In this document: positions 21,655 through 33,260 of the stretch, one piece after another | Layout of the letters: the number at the start of each line of letters is the position of its first letter | How positions within the stretch are numbered: the first letter of the stretch is position 1 | NCBI GenBank assembly: GCA_036365145.1 | Contig: JAEOAD010000029.1 | Location: forward strand, 25,413,001 to 25,477,000 | Length of the DNA stretch: 64,000 nt | Source: Orientallactaga sibirica | Taxonomy: Eukaryota > Chordata > Mammalia > Rodentia > Dipodidae | Direction: 5' to 3' | Program-made: the position numbers and the translations under genes | Notes under the pieces: generated by a model | Database searches by the model: none | Told to the model about the DNA's origin: nothing | The model's input: only the letters and a program-made list of their open reading frames with translations

Positions 21655-22869
21655 AATTTCTCCTTTTTTTATTAAGTATAGTCTTTGTATGGACACATCA
21701 TGTGTTGGTACCATCCTTTCCCTCCTCCCTGCCCCCATTCTGCTTAGGTCCCTTGTCTGTGGGATTGCTATTCCCCCTGGGGTTGTGGGTTATGAGTTGT
21801 GAGAGCAGCAGTCATTGTGGGGGGACAATGCCTCTGGATATGCCATCCCAATGTGTGGATTTTACAATCTGTCTGTTCCCTCTTCTGCAAAATGCCTTGA
21901 GCCTTGGTGGGTGTGTTTTAAGTATACATCAATTTTGAGTTCTCACGAGCTTCTGGATTTCTGCTTTGCTATGTGTTGCGTGTCCTCAGTGTCTGTCTCC
22001 ATCACCCTGGTACAGGTTTTCAGGCTCGCCATGGAAGCAGAACTCTTGCTCATCTCACCAATTCCTTTGTAGTTTCACCTGGGACCTGGCCGATGTGTTT
22101 AGCTCCTTGGTCCTCACTACCTTCTTCAAAAGAAAAATAGATTCTCCAACAGAGAATGAGGTCAGCATAGGATAAATGGGATAAGCATTATGAATTTAGA
22201 GAAATTTTGATGGTTGTAGCACCTCTTTTGGTCAAAGACTAGTGGGAATTAGTCATTGGATACCATAATCCTGGTGTCTATAGCATTCTGACCAGGTTCC
22301 CAGTTCCAGGTATGAGTTCCTTTCCACTGAGCAGATCTCTTAGCCAATCAGAAAGCCATTGGCTACCTACCAAAGCTGGGTGCCACCATTGCACAGGTGC
22401 ATATGTCTTATCAGACTGGTTGCTTTTATATAGCAGTGCCAGCTGTTTGCTCACAACGTTGTTGGCCACATTCCCCTGGCAGCTCATGTAGTACTTCCCA
22501 GCATTATATGGGCTAACCTGCTGAGAATTGGCTTCCTTCCAGATTGCAGTCACAGCTCTCAGTGTTCTGTGTCAGCAGATGTGGTATCTTCAACAGTAGG
22601 ATCTTATCTTTTACTTCAGGCTTTGGCAAAAGCCTATGTTATTGGGCTGGAGAAATGGCTTAGCGGTTAAGGTGCCTGTCCGCTAAGCCTAAGAATGTCA
22701 GTTCCAATCTCCAGGTCCCACATTTAGCCAGATACAAAGTGATGCAAGGGATCAATGCCACATTTGCCCACAAAGGGGTGCACACATCTGGAATTCGTTC
22801 ACAGCTGCTGAGAGGCTGCTAACCCACCCATTCTCTATCTGTCTTCCTCTCCCTCTCTGTGTCTGTCTC

Positions 22870-22908
<39 letters not shown>

Positions 22909-23093
22909 CCTATGTTATTTGGGGAGCCTCGTAAGTCTCTCCAATCAACAACACAATGTGGGTAGCATCTGATTTTTGGTACTGGGAATTACAGACCAGA
23001 GCTAAATATTTTAAGGTTATGCTTCATCCCATCCTCTCCAGAGCCTTTCTTACCAGATGATCCCCCCATATTCCATTGAGGGTTATATCTTTA
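21655..23093 (-). mobile_element. L1 3' UTR, interrupted by SINEs
   Basis: Antisense 3' UTR starting at a T-rich end (21661-21667), with 'gccttgagccttggtgggtg' (21892-21911) as the antisense 3' UTR hallmark. It is parallel to 13083-14105 and continues beyond the SINE at 22644-22903 to about 23093. Confidence 0.75.
22644..22903 (+). mobile_element. DIP-like SINE, long form
   Basis: Exact 16-bp TSD aaaagcctatgttatt at 22628-22643 and 22904-22919. Ends in a ~35-nt poly-A. Lacks the head duplication seen at 12001 and 53462. Inserted into the L1 3' UTR on the opposite strand. Confidence 0.95.
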
Positions 23094-23138
23094 AAAAAAA
23101 AAAAAAAAAAAATTTTTATTTTATCTTATTTATTTTTG

Positions 23139-23182
<44 letters not shown>

Positions 23183-23361
23183 GACAGAGATGGACGCGCA
23201 AGCATGTCTCAGCTGCTGTTTTTCCAGATTTTTTGGTTTTGAGGCCAAGGTGCGGCATTCACTCTTTGCATGTGGCTAAACATGGGACCTGGAGATTAAC
23301 TATGGAACCAGTGTTCTTAGGTTAGGAGGCAGGCCTTAACCCTAAGCCATCCTCCACAAGG
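23094..23361 (-). mobile_element. DIP-like SINE, long form
   Basis: TSD gg(t/c)tatatcttta at 23081-23093 and 23362-23374 (one mismatch). Poly-A/T-rich left end, (GA)n, then 'gaggccaaggtgcggcattc'. It separates the L1 3' UTR from its ORF2 end. Confidence 0.88.
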
Positions 23362-23374
23362 GGCTATATCTTTA

Positions 23375-23790
23375 ATCTACTATCCAGGAGAAAGTTTTCT
23401 ATAGTACCAGTTCATTTTGGATTTAGTTTTGTGTGCATCTCCCTACAACAAATCATTTCCCCTTCCCCAAACCCTTCCAGCCCTATTGTCTGCCCTTCAA
23501 TTTGCCTTTCAGGTATGCCAGAAACTCAGGCTGTTCCAGGTCAGGAACCACAGATGAAGGAGAACATGTGCAGTTTGTCTTTCTGAGTTTGTGTGAATTC
23601 ACTGAGTATGATCTTTTCCAAGTCCGTCCATTTTCTGACAAATTTCATTATATGAGTTTTCTTACTGCTGGGTAAAATTCCATTATATAAATGTACCACA
23701 TCTTCATTATCCATTTGTGAAATAGTGGGCACCTGGGCTGATTTCAGTTCTTAGCTATTATGAATTGAGCAGCTATAAACATGGTTGAGC
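23375..23790 (-). mobile_element. L1 ORF2 3' end, continuation of the L1 at 21655
   Basis: 'tcactgagtatgatcttttc', 'aagtccgtccattttctgac', 'ccacatcttcattatccatt' and 'aacatggttgagcag' are the antisense of the ORF2 C-terminus. Together with 21655-23093 it forms one 5'-truncated L1. Confidence 0.8.
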
Positions 23791-24204
23791 AGGAAAATTG
23801 ACGTAACTTCTGCATTATATTGGAAGGATTACTAATGGCTACTAAATTTATTCTTTGTTAGATTGGTCTGTGCAACTTTAATTGAGGAAAATAAAACATG
23901 ACATGAGAAATGGCAGGCAAAAGGAAGGCACAAGCTCAGAAATGAAGAATATACTATTATCCCTGAAGCAGATAAATCCATCACTGCTGAACACAGAGCC
24001 ATGTTGCTCTGCCCTTGAGAGTGAGGCAATACTTACCTCAGAACTTGTTTCTTTGGCGTCCATTGTTCTATATGTATTATACCACTTAGCCTACAAATCT
24101 GGATGAATTAGAACTATAAGTAGAACCTATAAAGAAGATGAAAATATCACTTACCTTCAATTAATAGTTAAGGCTCAAGAGTCCAGTGGTGACCTTAGCT
24201 TGAT
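23791..24204. other. No gene; unclassified DNA
   Basis: Overlapping short frames on both strands; none suggests a protein family. Confidence 0.5.
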
Positions 24205-24215
24205 TTGTATAGTGC

Positions 24216-24464
24216 TAATTTTTTTTTTTTTTTTTGAGAGAGACAGAGAGAGAGGGGGGCGGGAGGGAGACAGATAGAGATGGGCGAGCCAGCAGTCTCT
24301 CACTGCTGCTAACGAAATCCAGATATGTGTGCCCTCTTGTGGTCAAGTGCAGCATTGCACCCTTGCATCACTTTGCATCTGGCTAAACATGGGACCTGGA
24401 CTGGAACCAGCCTACTTAGGCTTAGGAGGCAGGTGCCTTAAACCGCTAAGCCATCTCTCCAGCC
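24216..24464 (-). mobile_element. DIP-like SINE, long form
   Basis: TSD ttgtatagtg at 24205-24214 and 24465-24474. Right end 'ctaagccatctctccagcc'; 'cttgtggtcaagtgcagcat'. Lacks the head duplication. Confidence 0.92.
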
Positions 24465-24704
24465 TTGTATAGTGTTTTGATAGGGAACATTATGCTTCTT
24501 TTGAGTTTACTGTGTCATTCATACATATATATGGTTCATACATGTGTGTGTGTCTGCGTGTGTGGTAGTAGTAAATATTATTCAGTAATGGTTTTACCAT
24601 ACAATTCTTTCTTTTGGTACACATATGTATGTGTAATATATATGGATATGTGTATGCATGAGACCAGAAATCAATGTTAATGTCTCTCTCAATCTATGTC
24701 CACT

Positions 24705-24926
24705 TTATTCTTTGAGCCAAGGTCTCACTCTGAATCTAGAGATCATCAGTTGAGCTAGCCTAGCTAGGTAGTGAGACCTAGGAATTTCCTATCTCTGCTA
24801 AGTGATGGCATTATAAATACAAGCCACCGCACCTGGCATTTACATGGATGGTGGGGATCTGAATTCAGATGTTCCTGATTGTGAGTGAAGCAAGCAATTT
24901 ACCCACTGAGTCATCTCCCCGGCAAT
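24705..24926 (-). mobile_element. B4 SINE
   Basis: 'gccaaggtctcactctgaat', 'tgagctagcctagctaggta', 'caagccaccgcacctggcat' and the tRNA-like antisense end 'ctgagtcatctccccgg'. B1-like part plus tRNA-like head. Confidence 0.75.
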
Positions 24927-25154
24927 CTCACCATATTAATCTTACCATTCTATTTTCTTTGTCCCCAATGTCAATAAGTCAGTGGTATTTTCTACTGTAT
25001 GCATGGTTTCATAGATAATGATATATGAATATCCATGATGATAATATAGATAATGATAGAAAATTATATTGGCTACTGCAGAACTGAGCTTAAGCTCTAA
25101 TCCTTTCTTGTTTGCAGTTGACAGAATCCAAAGTCTATATTCAGTTTTTTTAAA
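24927..25154. other. No gene; unclassified DNA
   Basis: No repeat family recognised. Confidence 0.5.
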
Positions 25155-25343
25155 CTAAGCTGGGTGTCCACTAAGGTACCCTACAGGGGGAAATGCATAG
25201 GTCTTCTGATTTCCGGCCAGTGCTTTTGTCTCTTCCAGCTGTTGTGTTGCCTTAACACTCTCCTCTAATTCCTTAAGCAGAAGGAATGGACCTTCCTTTT
25301 TCTTGGATTTAGCCAGCTTAAGGCAAGCAACTGGGTCTTGTTT
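25155..25343 (-). pseudogene. Unrecognised protein-like frame, possible processed-pseudogene fragment
   Basis: A 62-codon minus-strand frame without a start codon ends at a TAG (25155-25157) that is followed downstream by 'tttaaaaaaactg'. The translation is Lys/Glu/Leu-rich with a heptad-like stretch (KELEESVKATQQLEETKAL) and a C-terminal 'AFPPVGYLSGHPA'. This looks more protein-like than other frames here. A frameshift-linked segment with an ATG (MLVYDFSPKNKTQ) lies upstream at about 25340-25375. I do not recognise the family. It could also be chance. Confidence 0.3.
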
Positions 25344-25489
25344 TTAGGTGAAAAGTCATAGACCAGCATCTCTTTATTCATGTCTTGAGGGGGCAGGAAA
25401 AAAAAAAAAAAACCATAAAGCCCAGAGCCTCAAAGCATTATTACTTGTCTAGATTTTGTCAGCAACTTTGCAGTGCCTTCAGATACTTA

Positions 25490-26482
25490 AAATAAAACAT
25501 CTTTCTCAGTATTTTAATTGTTCTAGGCAATAGTGCCCAGAAAACCATGTGTTGCATGTTCTCTCTTATGTATGGATCCTAGCTACAAATTTTTGGACTT
25601 GTATGGGAGTTGGAATAAAACTTGGTAGCAGAGGCCAGTAAGCTAGAAAGGAGCTCTAAAGGAGGGACAAGAGGGGAGGACTTAAGGGTATGGATATAGA
25701 TATATATATGTATATATATACATATAAGAACAGATTTCTGTGGGTGAAAAGGCCTAAGGAAGGTCAGGGGAAGAGACTGAGTAAAGGAAGAGTGTGGGGA
25801 GGGTAAATCAAAATCTTAGAGCACATAAATAAGTCATATGGTAACCTACCATTCTCTAAATGGACTAGAGGCCCAGTCAATGGGATAGAATATATGCCTG
25901 ATCCTGAAAACCTAGGATGGGAGAAGTTATGAGTCCTAGGGTGAATCACCTGCTAGCATCTGGCTAAATGAATATATTATGCTCACCAAAGTGCCAGGTA
26001 AGCACTTCTCTTAATGTTCATACCCATATATTAATGCTACTCTCACTTTTGATTAGAGAAGCTTCTCTTTTCAGTTGGCGGTGACCTCTAGGATGACTCA
26101 AAAGGCACCATAGTGCTGAGAAGAAGTGACAGAGGAGTGCTCAGCACTGAAAAATCTCTAGCACACCTTCCAAGGCTCAGAGTTCTTTGCAGAAGAGATG
26201 GTGAAAAGAATGTAAGAACCAAAGGAAAGGTAGGACTCCTTACAATGCACTCTTCCGGATACAAAATGGCCTGGATATCCATGACCTCGCTGTACCTGGC
26301 ACCACCTACACAGGATCCTCATGATAGGAGGAAAAGATGATGATATCAAAATAAAAGAGATACTGCTTGAGACGGGGAGGGAATATGATGAAGAGTGGAG
26401 TTGTGAAGAGGAAAGTGGGGGGGAGGAATTATGGTTTACTGTCTATAATTATGCAAATTGTCAAAAATTAAAATTAAAAAAG
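25490..26482 (+). mobile_element. L1 3' end (end of ORF2 plus 3' UTR)
   Basis: Begins with the L1 tail motif 'gcatgttctctcttatgtat', passes 'agagttctttgcagaagaga' and 'aaatggcctggatatccatg', and ends 'ttgtcaaaaattaaaattaaaa' at 26459-26482. The order matches rodent L1 3' UTRs. Confidence 0.8.
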
Positions 26483-27301
26483 TAGAAAACAATGTTGCCA
26501 TCCTTTTGCAGTTAGAATATAGCCATTTGCCTTTGAGTGAATGTTATGAGGTAACTCATCATACAACAGCTTACCATAGGTATTGGCAATGGCTGCATGC
26601 AGAGTGACTGCTGGGATGACAGTGATGTAGCCTGTAGCGTGTAGTGTTTAGTAGTGACAATGACACTGTTCTCACCACAGGGGTCAGTGGCATGACTGTG
26701 GCCAGGGATCCTCATACTTCCCTGAGCTACCCAAACAGACCTTTCAGCATTTTACATGCACCTGCACTCATATGCACATACCATATACACATGTGCATGT
26801 ATGTGTATATACCATCCATATTCCATTTTTGTTGCATAAGTTTAAAAATATGGTTAACAACAGAGATATCTCAGTTCAGACACTCATATATGTGACAGTG
26901 CTCTGTGTTGAATTACTTGAAACTTAATAAATTTTTAAGTCATAAGCTTTTTAAAAGTTAAATTATTAACATATTTTGTATAGTATAGTTTCCTGGGCAC
27001 ATGACATTAACTTGAGAAAATGGCTTGAAAGATATTTAAGAGGAATGATTTGAGAGGAAATTATAATGACACATGCATGAAGACACCATAATGTAGAAAT
27101 TATTTCATATGATCATTATATCATATAACCTAAATAATTGATAAAATGATAAATAAAATGAATAAAGATCCCATACATTCATTGTCTCTTATTTCTTCTT
27201 CTCCAAAAAATAGCCTTTTCTCCTTTTTGTACTAGCTTGTTTTTAACTGATTATCATCTTTGAGATTTGGAGGGAATTTTGTTATGCTTTACTAGACATA
27301 T
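26483..27301. other. No gene; AT-rich unclassified DNA
   Basis: Nothing recognised. 'tgcacctgcactcatatgca...' at about 26757 is CA/TG-rich. Confidence 0.5.
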
Positions 27302-27318
27302 AAATGTTTACTATTTTT

Positions 27319-27477
27319 TATTTAGTTTTGTTTTGTTTTTGAGGTAGTGTCTTGCTCTAGCTCAGGATGACCTGGAATTCACTATCTAGTCTCAGGTTGG
27401 CCTCAAGCTCACAGTGATCCTCGTACTCTGCCTCCCAAGTGCTGGGATTAAAGGTGTGCATCACCATAACTGACTCA
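27319..27477 (-). mobile_element. B1 SINE, full length
   Basis: Antisense B1 from the T-rich left end through 'cagtgatcctcgtactctgc' to 'ctgggattaaaggtgtgcat'. TSD aaat(g/a)tttactattttt at 27302-27318 and 27478-27494 (one mismatch). Confidence 0.92.
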
Positions 27478-27514
27478 AATATTTACTATTTTTAGAACAT
27501 TAGATACAAAAGAA

Positions 27515-27518
27515 ATTT

Positions 27519-27580
<62 letters not shown>
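27515..27580 (+). repeat. (TA)n(TG)n microsatellite
   Basis: A short TA run followed by about 22 TG units just after the B1 target duplication. Confidence 0.95.
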
Positions 27581-27583
<3 letters not shown>

Positions 27584-27759
27584 CCATCTTATTTTAACTA
27601 TTTAGACTTGTTGGTAGGAAGTTACTTTAAATTTCAGAGAAGGGAAATGACTTCATTTGGCTATTTTATGTACCTGGTAGATATAGACAAAATATAAAAA
27701 TATCAAGTGGTAATTGGTATGTGCGCTTTCTTAGAATCATTTAGTCTTAGATATTGCTT

Positions 27760-28330
27760 CCGGCCTTTTGCATAAGATCACATGAACCATTGAAGGACCT
27801 CTTTTTTGTAAGATCTGGAAGTTTTTATTCTACGATTTAATTGAAGATATCCTCCTTGCCCTGGGCCTATAGTAGTTCCTCCCCTTCGTGTATGCCCATG
27901 ATTCAAATGCTTGGTCTTTTTAAGGTGTCCTGCATTTTCCTTATGTTCAATTCATATCTTTTAGATTTGTCATTGATTTGAGCCTACTATTCTATTTCTT
28001 CTACTTTGTCCTGAAGCCCTTATAGTCTGTTCTCCACATGATCTATTATGTGGTGAGGCTTTATTAGCAGGCTTTTAATTCAGATATTTCATTTTTGATT
28101 AAGATTTTTCTTCAGCCTCTCTACCTATTTATTGAGTTCCATTTTCACTTCTTGGATTTAGTTCTTTGTGCTGCCATGGAATTCATTCAGGCATTTGATC
28201 ATGTCCTCTTTGATTTTATTCTACTTTCTATTGAGTTCTTTTTGTTGATTCTAGGCATTCTTAGTGGTGACATCTTGCCTTGATTTTTTTATGTTATTTG
28301 CTTTGCATAGTCGTTTTCACATCTGACAAT
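27760..28330 (-). mobile_element. L1 ORF1 remnant, N-terminal part
   Basis: On the minus strand this is A/G-rich coiled-coil-type coding debris. The plus strand shows 'attcattcaggcatttgatc', 'atgtcctctttgattttatt' and 'cttattgagttcca'-type text typical of antisense ORF1. It directly follows a 5' UTR-like segment to its right. Stops throughout. Confidence 0.65.
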
Positions 28331-28946
28331 AACCCCTTCATTTTTTCTGAGAATTCAGCAATAACTTTTCTAGTGGGGCCTGGGTTGAAAGTCCTGGTTG
28401 CATTGATCTGGGTTGACCTGGACTGGGGGATCTATCAGCAGGTCTAGGTGGGCACCCTGTAAGCAGGACAGCCGACTCCTTGCTTGGGTTGTCTTCACAG
28501 AGCTGTCTCCACATGAATCTGGGCTGGGTGCTCTGGGGAATACAAGCAGCTCTGGAATGGCCTAATCTAGTTGTTCCCATTCACGGCAGCTAGGGTGTGC
28601 AGACCTTGGAAAGGTGGCACCACCAAATGTTTCAGATCTTCAATTAAGGCCTAGGCAAGTCTAGGATCTAGCAGTCTCCACACTGTGCCTGGTACCCTAG
28701 GGTGTGACCAGCTCTGGAAAAGCATCTGTTCAGAAAGGGTCTAGTCTACTTGTCCCTACTCAGGGCAGCACTGGTGGGCTGGTTGGGGAGTGGGCACAGC
28801 ACCATGTGGGCCTGATACCCAGCCTGGGAGTGTGTGGACAGGGGTCTACCTGTGTGATTGAATGGGCACAGGAGAGTGCTCAGAAGCTAAATAGTCTGAT
28901 TAGTGCTGAACATGAGCCACTGATTTCTCCCAGCACCAAGGAGTAT
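28331..28946 (-). mobile_element. L1 5' UTR-like segment
   Basis: GC-richer than its flanks and located just upstream (minus strand) of ORF1 debris. An 80-codon minus frame (28338-28580) ends 'EKLLLNSQKK' at the ORF1 start region. The right edge is cut by an LTR at 28947. Confidence 0.55.
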
Positions 28947-29719
28947 TGCAGTTAGCTTCATGTTGCCTGGATGAAAGACCTGACCAAAGGCAGATGAAGG
29001 GAGGTGTGGTAGTTTGAATAGATGGCCCCCAATATATTCAGGATTTTATTAAAGTTTGTAAGTTAGATCTGCAGCCACCTGCCTGGAGGAGGTGTCACTG
29101 TGGGTGGAGCCTAGGTTCTAGCCATAAATTGTGGAGATGGATTTGGAATTCCAGTCTAAAGATATGCAAATGATTGAGTTTTGCCTGGAGTTCCTAAAGT
29201 GTGCTTGCTTATGGTGCTTACAGTGGCTTTTTTTTTTTTTTTTTTTTTTTTTTTTGTCTTCGCTTATACCTGTAAGAGCAGACCAATTTCTTCTGTCATG
29301 GAACTTCCCCTGGATCTGTACACTTCAATAAATATTCCTTCCTCCACAATTGTGCCTGGTTAGGAGGTTCATACGAGCAAAGTCTGGCCCTCTACTATAG
29401 GAGGGAAGATATTTTTGTTTGTTTGTTTGCTTGCTTATTTGCTTGTTTTGCTTTTTATTTGACGTCTCTAGGGAAACCTCCATGATGCCAGGGAAACACA
29501 TGGTATTATCAAAGGCTGGATATCACCTCTGCCAAAGCAGATAGCAAACAGAAGCAGGAGAGTGAGCTCTGACAAGGAGGAGGTGACTACAACACCCCTA
29601 ATCTGCTTCTAACAACAAACCTCTGCCAGCAAGCCTCCACCTCATAAATCTCCACCAGCTGAGGACCAAATATACAAAAACCATGAGTTTATAGGGGGCA
29701 TCTGATCCAAACCATCACA
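28947..29719 (-). mobile_element. MT-like MaLR LTR split by a nested LTR
   Basis: The left piece (28947-29004, 'tgcagttagcttcatgttgc') and the right piece (29405-29719, ending 'tccaaaccatcaca') together align with the LTR at 47892-48235. Between them sits another LTR with a 5-bp duplication. Segment 29414-29460 is GTTT/GCTT-rich simple sequence replacing part of the LTR. Confidence 0.75.
29005..29399 (+). mobile_element. ORR1-like MaLR solo LTR, nested insertion
   Basis: Starts 'tgtggtagtttgaatagatg', contains 'aaagatatgcaaatgattga', a long T-run (29227-29255) and 'cttcaataaatattccttcc' (AATAAA). Flanked by 'ggagg' at 29000-29004 and 29400-29404, the 5-bp TSD size of ERVL/MaLR. Its 3' end is mutated (ctactata, no CA). 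Confidence 0.88.
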
Positions 29720-30304
29720 CAGGAAACAAAAGGCACACATAATTCCCTCATGAAGAAAACCACTGAATTCTGGGACCTCACACATCTTTTTTTTTTCCCC
29801 AGTGCATAAGTAAGAAATTACTATAATCTCTGTTTGTTTGCTGCTTGGAACTGCTGACTCTTATCCCCTTGACACTAAGCTGCATGATTTTTCCATCAGG
29901 GACTTTGCAAATTTTACTGCACTGATGTGTGATTATGACATTAAAAGCATTATAGAAAATATCTGATATTAATAAATATTTTGAAGAAAAACAAAGAATT
30001 AGAAATGATGATAATTTTTATGATTATAGATCTTCAGTGTTTCATAAAAGAAACTACAAAAAAAAAGAGTAGAAGCTATTGCCTGTTCCAGAAATAATCG
30101 CCTTTGATGACTGCATATTTCATTTTCCTATACATATTTTAGACTGTTATGAATGCATTTTCATTTATATGTGAAAATAGTAAATGGTAATTTTTTCTTA
30201 TTGTTTCTTTGCACACATATTTTAATGTTTACCTCAAATTATATGTAATAATTTTTAATATTTTGTAGCTATATCTACCTATATTAAAATTGTACCTGTT
30301 CTTT
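29720..30304. other. No gene; AT-rich unclassified DNA
   Basis: No recognised repeat apart from short T and A runs. Confidence 0.5.
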
Positions 30305-30465
30305 TTTTTTATTATTTTATTTGGGTGTGTGCATGAATCCGTGCATGCATGCACATAAGCCAGGGTCTCTTCTGCTGCAAACTAATGCCTCTCCTGTTTT
30401 ATATGTGTAGCTGGATAATTCAATCCCAGGCAAGAAGTTTTAACTGCTGAGACATTTCCTCAGTC
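30305..30465 (-). mobile_element. DIP-like SINE, short form, decayed
   Basis: T-rich left end; 'ctgctgcaaactaatgcctc', 'aactgctgagacatttcctc'. Pyrimidine tract lost. Confidence 0.65.
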
Positions 30466-30864
30466 TCTGTTTACTTTATAGGGAACCTGCTTCTTTTCAT
30501 AAATAGTGGCTTTTTTATCTTATATAAGCATTATAGGACAAATTTTAAGTAGAATTTACTAATTAAAGCTAATGAACGTTTGACTTCTTTCTGGTCATTT
30601 TCATCTGTGATTGTTTTCCTATATTTCTGTTATTCTTCTTGCGCCTACATTGAGCTGCTTTCAAGAGGTAGTATAAAATATGGCAACAATTTTAGATTAA
30701 CTTTCCTAAGGTGTATTTGGCCACATAAAGTTGTGTTGCTGTGGGAACATGTTGCCAATTCATTTATGTTCCAATTCTTTGTACAGAAATCATAGACATC
30801 GCAAGCATATGTATTTTTAAAAATTTTCCAGTATTATTTGTTTTGATTTGATTAGTCTTGTTTT
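30466..30864. other. No gene; AT-rich
   Basis: The frame at 30580-30795 (71 codons) has no recognisable features. Confidence 0.5.
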
Positions 30865-30916
30865 ATTTTTTTAAAATGTTTATTTATTTGAGAGTGAGAG
30901 AGGGAAAGAGGCAGCC
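30865..30916 (-). mobile_element. DIP-like SINE, 3'-tail fragment
   Basis: 'aatgtttatttatttgagag' then 'tgagagagggaaagaggcag' equals the antisense tail and pyrimidine tract only. The head is missing. Confidence 0.6.
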
Positions 30917-31340
30917 CTTGTTTTATTTTTGAGACATGGTTTTATGTAGACCAGGCAAGCTTTCAAATCACTAAGTCCTAGAGAATGACCTTGAACTTTT
31001 AAAAATATTTTTATCATTTATTTTTAAGCGAGAAAGAGAAAGAGGGAGAGAGAGAGAGAGAGAATAGGTGTGCCAAGGCTTCTATCCACTGTAAAGGAAC
31101 TCTAGATTCATATGCCACTTTGTGCATCTGGCTTTATGTGAGTACTGGGAAATTGAATTTGGGTTGTTTGGGTTTTGCAGGCACCTTAACCAGCTCAATA
31201 TTGAACTTTTGATCCTTCTTATTCCACTTGCTCAGTGGTAGGATTACAGAGGTATGGCACCATACCAAGCTTAGGAGATTCTGGGGATCAACCCAGAGCT
31301 TTGTGCATACTTGGTAAATGCTGAGTCGCATCTCCCAGCC
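30917..31340 (-). mobile_element. B4 SINE split by a DIP-like SINE
   Basis: The left part (30917-31000) has 'ttatttttgagacatggttt'. The right part (31211-31340) has 'agtggtaggattacagaggt' and 'gctgagtcgcatctcccagc'. The two halves join seamlessly once the SINE and one TSD copy are removed. Confidence 0.75.
31001..31200 (-). mobile_element. DIP-like SINE, short form, inside B4
   Basis: Exact 10-bp TSD ttgaactttt at 30991-31000 and 31201-31210. (GA)n, 'gtgcatctggctttatgtga' and a truncated head 'aggcaccttaaccagctcaa'. Confidence 0.92.
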
Positions 31341-32664
31341 TTTTAAAGTTTTAACGTATATTTTGTTCTCCTTGTTTCTGCTTTCTGAAATCAAATTCAG
31401 GGCATGTCTAAATGCTAAGTTTTGGCTTTCAAGGTATAATAACTATGTTTTTGAGCTGGGCTCACCAGGGCATGCTACTTTTCTCAAGATAACTTGGACC
31501 ATTTATATAATATGAGCGTAAGAATCATTTTCATAAAACGGTATGTTATAGCAGAGGAGGTGGAGATTAAATACAAAGATAGTTGTTACAGAAAGCTATC
31601 AATTGTCTTTTCCGTTTCAGTATAATAACCTGTCTCTTCCATGTTTATCTATGACATATGAAGAGCTTAGAAAATATCACTTGTATATTTACAGCAAAAA
31701 ATGTCACCATCCTGATAGGAGTTAAGATATTCTAAAGAGCCATTTGTGGCCCTCCCTTTGGCTATCACACTATTTAAGCCATGAATACTGGAAACTAGAA
31801 CTTTCCCAGGAATATTATGCTGGAAAAAGAAAAAGGCTGGTACTATCCAGAAGAAGAATTTGTCTCTAAGGAAGAAATTTGAGCAGTTCTGACAGTTTGA
31901 GGGGCAAGACCATATTTTGACTAGGAGTACATAGTCATGCTCACCTCTTGCCCTATATTTAAACCTAAACCTCATGTCTAGACCACAATGATGAACTGTG
32001 TGGGCATCACGGGATCTCTTTATTTGTTTCTCTTCCTTTTAATGTTTTGCATGGTTACCTATCAGTATAATTGGTCTATTCAGGACAGGTAACAGAGCCT
32101 AGCTAATTAAGGCTGTGAGATCACAGGCTCTGGCACTAACGATTCCAAAATTACAGGACAAACTTATAGATCAATAAATCTAATGAGATATTGGATATTG
32201 TGTGGAAAATTGGCACACCGAAATCTGGATGAAATAGCAAATACTAAGATTAATCCAGCTTTGATTTGGGGTGGAAATCCTTAACATGATCACAGTTCAC
32301 TGGAACTGTAAACTGTGAGAAACATCTAGATAGAAATTTGGATGAAATGTTGCTAGCTAACCATGACGGAGAGAAATGCATAGAGGCCCAAGCTTACAGG
32401 TATGGCCCCACATATCTCTAGGCTTTATCTCTTGGAAATGTACCAGGTTATCATGGTGAACATGTCAAGAGAATGTATCTCCTTTCATGTCACTGGAGGG
32501 AGAAGAGTAAAGTAATGATTCTAAAATATGTCCTGTGCACTCTTTATACCAAGTGCCAACTCTCCTGGGGGAAAGGCTGTATTGAAGCTTTATGACATCC
32601 TATAGCAATCAAATAAGCAGACACTCAGCTCAGGCATCCATGACCTGAGTAACACTATCAGTAA
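31341..32664. other. No gene; possible unclassified LTR or L1 debris
   Basis: A minus-strand segment near 31690-31985 has a TATA-like 'tttaaatataggg' and could be LTR-derived. The rest is unclassified. The 102-codon frame at 31667-31975 (minus) has no family features. Confidence 0.4.
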
Positions 32665-33260
32665 TGTGGCACTTTGAATATGAATGTATGTCACCCATAG
32701 CTTCGGGTATGTAAGCTTCCCGCTTGAGTCTATAGCAGCCTGTGGAGGGGGCATGTTACTAGGGAGGATCTGATTTCAGTGTAAAGTTATAGAGAGAGCA
32801 GGTTTGAGATCTGCCAGGGTTCTTAACACCTGTGGGCTGGCCCTTCCTGAGTCATACTCTTGAGCCCACAAACCAATCAGGTAACTCCCAATCTGGTGAT
32901 GAGGCTCATTGTAATTTGACCCTACTTCAGACAACTGAACCTGAGCCCATTGTGTGTCAACTCAACTCTCTTACCCTTCTCAGCTTCTCTCCTGCCCTAT
33001 ACAAACATGATCTTCAGGGTCTGGAAATGGAAGAATTTCTTTTTGATGGAATGTTTTCCCAATGTGCTTTTTACCAGTGTGAGCCCTTCCCAGAGGCTTC
33101 TTTCCCACAGACAGATCTTTTCTTCTTCCTTCCCACATGGGAAGAGGGAGAATTTCGGTTGGTTTAGGATTTGCTGCTTGTCTTCCTTCTAAATCCTAAC
33201 TCACCCTAAAATAAATTTCGGAATTTACCCTTCCCATGAGTTTTCACTGTCAATGTAGAT
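32665..33260 (+). mobile_element. MaLR-related LTR (second subfamily)
   Basis: Starts 'tgtggcactttgaatatgaa' and shares 'gaatgtatgtc' and 'tggagggggcatgt.act' with the LTR at 57580. 'cctaaaataaatttcgg' at about 33206 gives an AATAAA signal. The right boundary is uncertain and the 111-codon frame inside is not gene-like. Confidence 0.55.
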
